64,000 nt of DNA. It comes from Zonotrichia leucophrys gambelii (lineage: Eukaryota > Chordata > Aves > Passeriformes > Passerellidae). Made by a program: the position numbers and the translations under genes. Positions 48,620-59,374 of this stretch are shown here, in pieces (position 1 is the stretch's first letter; every line of letters starts with the position of its first letter). The stretch spans positions 75,354,631-75,418,630 of the forward strand of contig NC_088172.1 of the NCBI RefSeq assembly GCF_028769735.1, in the 5' to 3' direction. The notes under the pieces are model-generated. The model saw only the letters and a program-made list of their open reading frames with translations. It ran no database searches and was not told the origin of the DNA.

Positions 48620-48990
48620 CTGCAGGCTGCTCCTCTGGCGGTCGGCGAGCCTTGAGTCATCCTCCCTATCCTCCCTGTGTGTGTGTGTGTGTGCTGTCCC
48701 GCCTCTTCCTTCCCTGTCCTTCTCTGGCCCCATAGCTAGAACTATCTGCTGGGCTCCTCCCTTCCCGGCCCTATTGACTCAGTGCTCAGGCAGCCGGGCC
48801 GGCTTTCGGAGAAGAGGGAAAAGGAGAGGGAGAGGCCCTTGGGGGTGGGAGAAGCCGCAGGCAGCCGCTGACGCCCTCCTGGCCGAGGCGGGTGAGGAGG
48901 AGCCGGGACGAGGGAAGAACCCGGAAAGCTGCGCCGGGAGGAGAGGCTGACGAGGTTGGAGAGCGTCTGGAATTCCTCCGGGCTCAGCTT
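48620..48990 (+). promoter_or_regulatory. second CpG-rich patch, candidate proximal promoter / 5' exon of CAPN11
   Basis: A GC- and CpG-rich segment lies about 0.5 kb before the CAPN11 start exon. It contains two AP-1-type sites, TGAGTCA at 48653-48659 and TGACTCA at 48775-48781, separated by a (GT)n run at about 48678-48694. They are followed by CpG-rich sequence and a possible splice donor GTGAGG at 48892-48897. A first exon ending at 48891 and splicing to 49390 is plausible. This is inference from motifs. Confidence 0.4.
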
Positions 48991-49426
48991 TTGGCATAGC
49001 GGGGACAGGACAGGAGCCATGACCTAGGTGCTGGGGGCTGCCTCCTCCCAGCCCGCGCTCAGTGCTGCTTTGCCCCCTTGGTGTCCCCTAAAGACAGCAG
49101 GGCTGCAAAAGCCAGGCTGGAGGACAGGGCTCAGAACGGGGCTGCTGCTGGGGCTGGGGCCTGGGACGTTCTCCTGGTGTGTGTGTGCCCATCCTGGGGT
49201 GCCCCGGTGTCACTGGGCTCACTGCACCAGGCATTGCTGCTGGAGAGGGTCCCTGCTGTGGGAGTGGTGGGGAACTGGGGATTCAGAGCCATTCAGCCTC
49301 CAAGCCTGGCTCTGTGTGATGGCTGAAATGCCCAGGGGAGAGCAAGGTGGCAGCCGTGCCTCAGGGCGGCCGTGCCCGTTCCGTTGCAGGGAGTGGAGCG
49401 GGAGGCAGCGGTGCTGGTGCCAAGCT

Positions 49427-52400
49427 ATGATGCCCTTTGGCGGGATGGCTGCTCGCGTCGAGAGAGACCGCCTGAGAGCCGAGGGGCTTGGCCAGCACCA
49501 CAACGCCATCAAGTACCTCAACCAGGATTATGAGGCCCTCAAGCAGCAGTGCATCGAGAGTGGCACCCTCTTCAGGGATCCCCAGTTCCCAGCTGGCCCG
49601 ACTGCCCTTGGATTCAAGGAGCTGGGGCCACACTCCAGCAAGACACGGGGAGTGGAGTGGAAGCGTCCGTCGGTAAGTGCTGGGCTTGCTTCTTCTGCAG
49701 GGCTGGCGTCCCTGTCCTGCATGTCTGCACTGATGTAGGGTGCGGAGCTGCAGACTGGCCTTGCTGGCACCCCTCAGTGCTCCAAGTCCCTGGAGTGCTG
49801 CAGAGCCACTTTCCCAAGGGCCCAGGGCCGTTCCCTATGAGTGTCTGCTCAGAAAAGCATTGTGTCTAGCAGGCACTGCTTCCTCTGGGCAGCAGACTGT
49901 GGGCTTCAAAAGAAGGTGGGTTGTGTTCTTGCTCCTAGGTGCCATGGCATGGATGTGTCACCCTCAGTAGCTGGGGCTTTTGAGAGTGCATATCCCCTGG
50001 TGCCATGAGGGCGAGGGGAATGTCATTCAGCCTTGTCCTCCCATGGATACAGCAAATCTTGCCTTGCCTTACCGTGATGGCCTTGGGCTTGCAGTCAAGC
50101 ACCCTTCCCTAGCCGAGGGCAGGTGGGGTACATCTCACAGGGACCATATACCATTTCTCTCGAGTCAGAGCTGCAGTGGGTGCCAGCCCTGCTAAAGCCC
50201 GGGCCCTGCCAAGATCCAGCACCAGCATCTGATTCTGTCCTTCTGCAGGAATTAGTGGGTGACCCTCAGTTCATCGTTGGCGGTGCCACCCGGACAGACA
50301 TCTGCCAGGGGGCTCTGGGTGAGTGTTGAAGCTTTGTCCCTGGACCTTGGTCCAGGCAGCAGTGACTGGGGAGGGTTGGGTGGCCCTTTCCAGTCAGTGA
50401 GGTGGAAACTGCAAGTCAGGGGGCATCCTGTGCCTGCTGGTAGCTCTAGGTAAAGCTCCACAAAAATGAGTTGATGTGTGCACAGCTTGACTGTGCTGAG
50501 TTCAGTGGAGATTCTGGGTGCATCCATGCCTCACACATGCTGACAACAATGCCAGGCGCTCCTCCAAAGAGCTCCCTGCTTTGGTAAATGGTGAGGGATG
50601 GTAGCTGCATGACAATAACAAACTGAGCTGGTGGTGGTGGTGGTGACAAAATGCTTGTGAACGAATGTGGTGTGGCAGAAGGGTATGGAGAGGTGTACAA
50701 GTGATGATTTGTCTTTTCTCCTGGGGTCTCTCCCAAGGCAGAGCCCTGAGGCAAGGAGAGAAGTGTGAATGGGCTGGGTAGGCTAGCAGAGTTGAACCAC
50801 AGCTGGGATTTTGTGGTCATCAGAAACAGATCCTGGTACCACAGACAGTGTTGTCCTGACTGGGAGCAAGTAGGACACTTGATTGGGAGTACTGTATACC
50901 TTAGCACATTTAGCATGCTGTTTTCAGGGCTGAATACATTTAATATATCCAGTAATTAGGACAAACTTGTGGTGGCAACTGGAGTGCATAACAGCCCAAG
51001 CACTGTGGTAGTGTTCACTTGGTCATTAAAAACTCGGAAATGGCATTTTGTCAAACCACAGCCCAGTTACAGGTTATCCAGGCTTGAGGCTAAGGTGTGA
51101 AAGGCTTCAAAGGTAAAAGAGAAAAGAGAATTAAGTCAAAGAATTTAAAGCACAGTGGCCCGGAGCAGCACTTGTGGTTAACATCACTCGGAAGGAAAAG
51201 TGCAGTGGCATTGCTTGCAATTTGAGAAGCTGGGGCAGCAGCATGAAACCGCTCGCTTGCTAAAATGGCTTTTTACATGCAAAGTGTAATTCTGCTGCAG
51301 AATTGCTGTCTGAGACATGGAGGGCAGTCAAATGAATGAGTTACAGGAGGGTCCAGATAAATGGCTGCAGGAGGGGGCTGTTGGTGCTGACTGTGTGTGG
51401 TGGTCTGGACACGGGCTCCAGGTGAGGGAGGAACATTCCTTGTTGCCTTGAGCTAATCCTTCTCTCTGTGGGCAGGCTGAGCAAGCCTGAATCACTGAGT
51501 TCTGCTTGCTGGACCTTTTCTGGTTTTTCCATGGACTTTTTGAGCTGGGTAGCCACAAACATTTGCAAAGAGAGCACACCATGGGCTCCTAAACATGCAT
51601 CACCTACCCTCCCAGCTAGGGAGGTGATGGGTACTCATACCAGCTTCGTCTCCTTCCCCAGGTGACTGCTGGCTGCTGGCTGCCATTGGCTCCCTCACGC
51701 TCAACGAGGAGCTCCTGCACCGCGTGGTGCCCCATGGACAGAGCTTCCAGGAGGACTATGCTGGCATCTTTCACTTCCAGGTGGGCTGGGAGCTTTTGGC
51801 CCTCCGCAGCTGGTGGGCTGTGGCAGAAGCGAGGGTGGTGGGTTGAGGCCATCCCTCTGGGGGAGGGATGATGCCATGTGATGCTCTGAGCTCACCCCAC
51901 TCCCTCGTCACCCCCCAGATCTGGCAGTTCGGCGAGTGGGTGGACGTGGTGGTGGATGACCTGCTGCCCACCAAGGATGGGGAGCTTCTGTTTGTGCACT
52001 CGGCGGAGTGCACCGAGTTCTGGAGCGCTCTGCTGGAGAAGGCCTATGCCAAGTGGGTATCCCCGTGGTGGGCACGTGGGCGGGCAGGTATGGGGTGGAG
52101 GAAGGGGAGTCTCCTGTGCCGCTGGCCCTGCCTGTGCTGGGTGTCAGGGCAGTGCAGTGCGCTACCCGCTCATCTCCTCACGCGCCCCTCAGGCTGAACG
52201 GCTGCTACGAGTCGCTCTCGGGGGGCAGCACCACCGAGGGCTTTGAGGACTTCACGGGCGGCGTGGCGGAGATGTACGACCTGAAGCGGCCGCCGCGCAA
52301 CATGGCACACATCATCCGCAAGGCACTGGAGCGGGGCTCCCTGCTGGGCTGCTCCATCGACGTGAGTGACGGGATGGGCCGGGATGGGATGGGCCGGGCT

Positions 52401-55400
52401 CTGCCGCAGCGCTGGCCACAGCCAGGCCTCACAGCCAAGGCTGGGTCAGCACTCCCCTCCCTGGGACACTGGGGCAAGGTTACTCCTTTGCCCTCCTGCC
52501 ACAGCTCCCTTTCCAGAGCCAGCGTGGCAGCCCGGCGGCACAACACGTGGCTCCTTTGGATGGAACGGGATTGTTCATCTCCAGTGCAGGACAAGGCACT
52601 GCCTTTAACTCTGGCCATGTTTTGTATCAGCAAATTACCTGGAGCAGGGTTTTTATATTCTGAACTTTGGGTGGTTCCTTGATGGATCTTTGGTGTGCTA
52701 AGGAAACTGTCTTTAAATTGTCCACAACCAGCAGTCTTTAAGCACAGGGAGCTGCTATCTGCTAGTTCTCTTGGCTGGAGCAGTGCAAAGCAAGGAGAAT
52801 TCTCCACACAGTGGAGGGAAGAGATAGGGATAAGACTATATGAATTCAGTCCTATTGATTTGAGCATAACACATTCTCCTCAGATCACAAGTGCCTTTGA
52901 TATGGAAGCAGTGACCTTCAAGAAGCTGGTAAAGGGCCACGCCTATTCTGTGACGGCCTTCAGAGATGTGAGTCACCTAGGTTAGGCTTTAATAGCAATA
53001 TCAGCCTGGCCAGTGGCATGGGCTCCAACTCCTGTGTCTGGTGTCTGCAGGTGAACTACCGGGGTCAGCAGGAGCAACTCATCCGCATCAGGAACCCCTG
53101 GGGTCAGGTGGAGTGGACTGGAGCCTGGAGTGACGGGTGAGCAGGACAGAAGGGACGGCAGTCTCGCTCTGTCAGGCAGCAAGCACTGCACACGCAGCAG
53201 TCAAGCATGGGGCATTGAGTGGAAGCTCACAGTGTGCAGAGCCCTTTGCATCAGAAAGAGAGGAGTTATAAGCCAGCTCTGAATTGCTCTCAGGAGTCCT
53301 TATCTAATTGTCTCTCTCCTGCTATTCCAGATCCTCTGAGTGGAACAACATTGACCCTGACGAGAGGGAAGAGCTGCAGCTGAAGATGGAGGATGGAGAG
53401 TTCTGGTGAGTGCTGGAGCAAAGTGCTGCTCTATTTCAGCAGCCTGTCTGGGAAGGAGCAGAGGAGCTGGGGAGAGATCCTGCAGTCATGCTTCACCTGA
53501 AGCACATGACCTACCTTATGAGCTGGCTTCCCAGCACTGGAGAGCTTGCCAGCATTTTCTCATCTGATCTAGTTAATAATTTTCCTCCCTTGAAGGAAAT
53601 TCAGGCCAACTAAATGCAAAACAAACATGTAGGAAGAGTAAACATCCCAAACCCAGCACAAGGCTTTAAATAAACTATAACTGTTTAGGGTAAAAGACTT
53701 TACTGTCATTTAATTCTCCTGAAATGTTAGCTGGGTCCAGAGCTACTTGTGCTCTCCTCCCTGCCCGCAGCAGTGCCCTGGCCTCAGCCCCTCCTTGCCT
53801 CCCACAGGATGTCGTTCCGGGACTTCATGAGGGAGTTCTCCAGGCTGGAGATCTGCAACCTGACCCCCGATGCCCTGACCAAGGACGAGCTCAGCAGGTG
53901 GCACACCCAGGTGTTTGAGGGCACGTGGCGCCGGGGGAGCACTGCTGGGGGCTGCAGGAATCACCCAGGTACCTCTGGCCTCCACACCTGCGCTCCTGGC
54001 AGCGTGATGGAACCAGGCGTCTCATCCATGCATCCCCTTCCTCCCAGCCACATTCTGGATCAACCCCCAGTTTAAGATCAAGCTGCTGGAAGAAGATGAT
54101 GACCCTGGGGACGACGAGGTGGCCTGCAGCTTCCTGGTGGCTCTGATGCAGAAGCACCGGCGGCGGGAGCGGCGCGTGGGAGGTGACATGCACACCATCG
54201 GCTTTGCTGTCTACGAGGTAACCCCTGCCCACCCCCAGGCTCCTTCCTTGGGACAGGCTCAGCCCTGCCAGTCCCACCTCAACCCCAGCCCTCAAGAAAA
54301 TCTTTCCCACCAGCTTTGGCCAGCTGTGGGCTAATGTGCCCCATCCTGTGCTCCCTGCAGCTGTAAGGGATGTGGCAGGTACTGGGATTCTGATTTTTTT
54401 CCCCTTTTCCCTCCTATCTGCAGGTTCCTGAGGAGGTACGTGCTGAGCTGTCAGAGCCTACCCCATCTTGGAGGGAAGCACAAGACTGGGCAAAAATGGA
54501 TTGCTGCATCCAGTGGCATGGGAGCTCCACAGCACTGGCTGTGGCTAGTGTGCCTGTGGGAGCTGGGCACCTCCATGTGGGAGGGAGGGAGGCATGGCCC
54601 CTAGTGGATGGGCACGGCAGGGCTGTCCTACTTTGATGAGGCCAGCACTGGTCCCACCACTCCCTGTGGGTGCTTCCCGTTGTGGTCCACAAGCACATTC
54701 CTTCCCCCAGGCCCAGGGCATGCAGAATGTGCACTTGAAGAAGGACTTCTTCCTGCGAAACCAGTCCCGGGCACGGTCTGAGACCTTCATCAACCTGCGG
54801 GAGGTGAGCAACCAGATCCGGCTGCCCCCCGGCGAGTACATCGTGGTGCCCTCCACCTTCGAGCCACACAAGGAGGCCGACTTCGTCCTGCGGGTCTTCA
54901 CCGAGAAGCAGTCGGACACAGCGTGAGTCCCGGCCCCCTGGCACGGACACCCTGTGTCTGTCAGGTGTCCCCCCCTGCACCTTGCCAGCTCCCCTGCTGG
55001 CTGGGAGCCCGCTCATCACTTTGTTTTCCCCTCTCTGCCCCAGGGAGCTGGATGAGGAGATCACAGCAGATCTGGCAGATGAGGTAGGAGCCGCCACTTT
55101 GGATCGGCTGGTGCTGAGGCTCCGGCACTTGGGAGGGGGAGGCTGTGGTGTCAGTGTGGCTGGAGAGGGGCTGGCAAGGTTGGGGTAATGGGGATGTGAG
55201 AATTAACAAAGATGAGAAGAACAAAGAAGAGCTTCCTTTCCAGTTGGCGTTTATTGAGCCTGGAAGGCAGGGCAGAGCCTGGGTTTGACCACTAACCTCT
55301 TCTTTCTGGTTTGCATCACCCCAGGAGGAAATAACTGAGGATGACATAGAGGACAGCTTCAAGAACATGTTCCAGCAGCTGGCAGGGGAGGTGGGTACAC

Positions 55401-58021
55401 CTGCACCAAGCTCTGGAATGCCCTCTGGGGAGGGGAGGGGACAGGACTGAACCCCTGGCTGTGGGAGTTCCAGGCCACCCCACCTCACTCTGTCCCATCC
55501 TGCAGACAAGTCCATCTTTGCTGTGGCTCACCCAGCTGCCCGCAGGGATGGTGTGATGACAGGGGCAGGTTTGGGGAAGAGCACCCAGCTGTGACCAAAA
55601 CTCTTCTGAGTGTACAAGAAATGTAATGGCATCCTCATGTTTTGTGACTAAGGCAGAGATGTTTAGGCAGGAGGGGGACAATGGCCACAAGTGGGGTGGA
55701 GAGCAGGCAAGGGGTGATCCTAACTCTGCTTCTGCTCCAGGACATGGAAATCAACGTCTTTGAGCTTCGGACTATTCTGAACAGAGTCATCGCAAGACGT
55801 AAGCACTACTCTTCCTACCCCTGCTCCCTGCAGCCCAGGTTGCTCAGCAGGCTGGGTTTTGGTGCATGTGCTCAACCTCCTCCTTCCTCCTCAGACAAAG
55901 ACCTGAAAACGGATGGGTTCAGCCTGGACTCCTGCCGCAACATGGTCAACCTGATGGATGTATCCTCCTGGTGCTGTGGGCCAGGGCTGGTTTTTGTGGT
56001 GCTCAGCCTGCAAGAAACAAGAATTGTCTCTTGGAGCTGGGGCTTGGCTCTCCAGCAGTGCTGAAGCTGTTTAACTGGGGAAGAAAGGAAGGGTCCTTGT
56101 GGCTTCAGAGCCACCTGCTCTATACCCTTCGACTTCAGCAGCAGGTTTTTGGCAAGGGCCATCACTTCCCCTGCTTGCTTGGGCCCTGGCTCTGCCACCA
56201 AAAGCCCAGCACGGTCCCACCCCATGCCTTCTGCTTTCACCTCCAGGAGGAAGTTCCTGTGTTTCACTTCCCATGGGCTCCTTAGCCTGATGTGCTGTTG
56301 TGCCACCCAGCCTTTGAGGCACTCCTCAAAGGAAACAAGGACTGTTGGGTTTCTTTCCTCCAAACCATCCTGTCCAGCTGTTGTGGATGAGTCAAGTGAC
56401 AGGAGCTATGGCCAGTGTCCTGCTTGTACAAGGACATGCAGCTGGGGAGTCTGGCAAGGAGCACCTCTGAGCCCTTCTCCAGGCTGGCCCTACAACATTC
56501 CTTTTGCTGCAGGCCAGCCCAGCTTTGGTCCAAGGACAGCACAGCAAGGTGCTTCCTACAGCAGCAGCACGGCTGCTCCCAGGGAGTGGCAGGGCTGCTG
56601 GTTCGAGTCTTACCCTTTCCTTGCTGGGTTGCAGGCTCTTATTTTGTTGATGCTGCAGGGGAAGGTTGAGGGAAAAATTGGACAGGCCAAGTGTGTCCAG
56701 GCTTTTCTCACCTCCTGTGGCTGGGATCTGGTAGCTTTGCCTTTGTACCCCACTCTTTCCTGGCTGCTTTGACCTCCTTGACCCTCTGCTCTCCAGAAAG
56801 ACGGCAGTGCCCGCCTTGGGCTGGTGGAGTTCCAGATCCTGTGGAACAAGATCCGGAGCTGGCTGGTGAGGAGGAGAGGGGGCATGGTGCACTGCACAGG
56901 GGTAGCACCCCTCCTGAGGCAGCCTGGAGGCACAGGAGAGCCCTCCCTTCATGTCCCCTGTGATGTTTTTGCAGACAATCTATCGCCAGTATGACCTGGA
57001 CAAATCGGGCACCATGAGCTCCTATGAGATGCGCATGGCTCTGGAGTCAGCAGGTAGGTCTGGAGAAGGATGGGACTGAGGGGGCTCCTGCTGTCAGTCC
57101 TGTCCTAAACAGCAGGAGAAGAGTGTGACCAGCTTATATTGCATGCTTGAAGCCAACCTGTTGCAGTGAGATGCGGCCCCTGTATGCACCAGCCTTTCTG
57201 CATCACAGCTGTGCCAAGTGTTGGAGCCTCAGAGTTAGAGATGCATGCAAGATGGTCCCAGCCTCTGGCCTGCTCTGGCCTGCAGAATCCCATGCTGGCA
57301 AAGTGGAGGCTGGGGTGGATCAGTGAGCTAACTAGTCATATATGGCTGCAGGGAGAGCATCCCCTCTTCCTGCTGAAATTGGACACAGTGCCTTTCCTTG
57401 GGCACTGGGTGGGTGGCCCTTTGTGTGGGTGCATGGACTTTCACACCTACACCCTGCTCTGCTGCCTCCCTGGGAGCTGACTGCTCTCTGCCTTGCAGGT
57501 TTCAAGCTGAACAACAAGCTGCATCAGGTGGTGGTGGCACGCTATGCAGACAGTGACATGGGCGTGGACTTTGACAACTTTGTCTGCTGCCTCCTGAAGC
57601 TGGAGACCATGTTCAGTGAGTGATGGCCCTGGGGCAGGCAGGGAGGGCAGGGACAGAGAGATGTGTTGCTCACTTTGCTTGTGTCCCTGCAGGGTTCTTC
57701 CGTAGCATGGACCCTGAAGGCACTGGCACTGCTGTCATGAACCTTTCTGAGGTGAGAGTTCAGCCCAGTGAAAGCTGGGGTGGGAAACAAGGGGACACAG
57801 CATTAGGGTGAATGGGGCACCTGAGGTGGGTGGTAAAAAGCCCTCCAGCCCCCTGGGTAGGGAAAGAACCCATAAAAGATCAAGATGAGTAAACAGGGCT
57901 GCTGCAGGCTCTTTGTTTCATGGAGGACTGTTAAAACTGACTCATGAGGACACCAAAAATGCACCTGCTCATCCTGTCTCCCTCTCCTTCCCAGTGGCTG
58001 CTGCTGACCATGTGTGGCTAG
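49427..58021 (+). CDS. CAPN11: CAPN11, avian mu/m-type classical calpain catalytic subunit
   Basis: Calcium-activated intracellular cysteine protease large subunit. The 21 coding exons are 49427-49672, 50249-50318, 51662-51780, 51919-52052, 52193-52361, 52884-52967, 53051-53136, 53331-53405, 53808-53968, 54048-54217, 54424-54435, 54711-54922, 55044-55083, 55325-55390, 55741-55798, 55895-55959, 56797-56865, 56975-57053, 57499-57615, 57693-57751 and 57995-58021. They join to 705 residues, the same length as chicken mu/m-calpain. The start is the first of two adjacent ATGs (MMPFGG). Residues about 45-345 form the protease core, with Cys108 (GDCWLLA), His265 (KGHAYSV) and Asn289 (IRNPWG); about 356-510 is the C2-like CBSW domain with an acidic loop ([10 protein letters not shown]); about 535-705 is the penta-EF-hand domain, with canonical loops starting at Asp589 ([12 protein letters not shown]) and Asp619 ([12 protein letters not shown]). 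It ends LLLTMCG. Adjacency to TMEM63B points to CAPN11 rather than CAPN1 or CAPN2. All introns are GT-AG. Confidence 0.95.
50319..51661 (+). other. CAPN11 intron between exons 2 and 3
   Basis: A 1.3-kb intron splitting the glycine codon just before the catalytic Cys motif. It contains a short (TGG)n run near 50630-50650 and an A/T-rich half (about 50930-51310) that contrasts with the GC-rich exons. No gene is seen inside. Confidence 0.6.
54424..54435 (+). other. CAPN11: 12-bp micro-exon of CAPN11 (exon 11)
   Basis: The four codons GTT CCT GAG GAG (Val-Pro-Glu-Glu) lie between CTGCAG and GTACGT. They supply the residues needed between AVYE of exon 10 and AQGMQNVH of exon 12. A 12-bp exon at this place is a shared feature of classical calpain genes as I recall them. 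Both flanking phases are 0, so skipping would remove only four residues. Confidence 0.9.
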
Positions 58022-59310
58022 GAGTTACAACAGATCTGCTGCAGCTGGGACACCCCGATGGGCCAGGCCCACTCCAAGTGCCTCCCCTTGGATCTATGGA
58101 TACAGGATACTCTTCCCCCCTTGCTCCATCCCACGCTGAGCCACCAGCCCTGCCTCCCAGCAAGCCTCACACCATCTTCTCCAGTGGACCAGGGGTCAAG
58201 GCAGGCAGGGGATTCCCTTCTCCTCTTCTGGGCTGGGTTCTTTCCATATGCCCTTGCTCCCTCTCACCCCAGAGGAGGAGGAGGGTGAGCAGCACAGGGT
58301 ACCTGTGAGCCCCTGCATGGTGGCAGGCTGGGGCCAGCTGCAGAGCAGGAGGGGCAGCTGCTGGGGCACCAGGGGGAGGACACTGGTATCGCCTGCTCCA
58401 GTGCTGAGCCACCCCTCCAGCACACCTTGCCTGTCTGCACGCACACCTGGCAGCAGCAGCACATTCTGCCTTGCTCAGGCAGCACGTTCCCAAGGGAGCC
58501 ACAGTGGCCTTCTGGGAGGAGGGATGGCCACACTGGATATCATTAAGCCCTTGCACCATACTTAGCACTCCTAAGCACGACCAAAGCGTGGAGCCTGCTG
58601 GCTCCTTTCTGCGTGGCCTTCAGCACATCCCTTCCACCTCCATGCCCTAAGGGCTGGCCTAAGCCCAGCACTGGGTCAAGCTCTACAGCTCAAGCACTGA
58701 ATGTTTTGGGGCTCCTCCATCATGTGAGCACATGCAACCCTGTATTGCAGCACTGAAGCTCCTCTTGTCCACGCAGGCACAGCCGTGCCATCGTTGTCAC
58801 AGCAGCCTGGCCTCCCCTCCCATCCCTGGGAGCTCCTGGGACATCTGCTGCCCTTGGTCATGGCCCACAGCAGGGCTAGGAGTGCAGCACTCAAGAGGCA
58901 ATGCCTTCCTCCAGAGAGCAGGGGGTGGTGGTTTATGGGGGTCTTCAGCACAAAGTTGGGTTTTTACTCCCAATCCCTCATCCTCCCCTACTGTAACATT
59001 CTCCTCTTATCTTGGGCTCCATCTTTGCTCTCCATCAGAGCAGATGAACTCCAGTGCCAACATATTTGCACTTCTCTGTGCTACTCCATTCTCCTCACCT
59101 TCTCCTGGGGTGGTGGGGTGGCTCCAGCCTGGCAGTGGGCCAGGGCCCGTCCCCTGCCCTGTAGAGGCAGGCAGGCAGTTTGCTCCCCCAGACCCCTGTT
59201 GTCACTGGAGGATGCAGTGACCTGCAGCAATAACCACTGCTGCCTGCCCGGCAGCTCTGCTTCCTCACCCTGCTCACTGTGCTCTCCAGGAATAAACAGA
59301 TCTGCTAGAC
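58022..59310 (+). other. CAPN11: probable CAPN11 3' untranslated region
   Basis: Downstream of TAG (58019-58021) the sequence is noncoding. The first canonical AATAAA I find is at 59291-59296, giving a possible 3' UTR of about 1.3 kb. The end could be earlier at a variant signal. Confidence 0.45.
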
Positions 59311-59374
59311 CTGTGCTCTGGGAGGTGTCCTGGGGTCTGTTACACCTGTGCTCTGGGAGGTGTCCTGGGGTCTG
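59308..59374. repeat. 36-bp tandem duplication
   Basis: The block ACCTGTGCTCTGGGAGGTGT, continuing through CCTGGGGTCTG, occurs twice in a row at 59308 and 59344, nearly identical. It is a simple local duplication just after the candidate polyadenylation signal. Confidence 0.8.
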
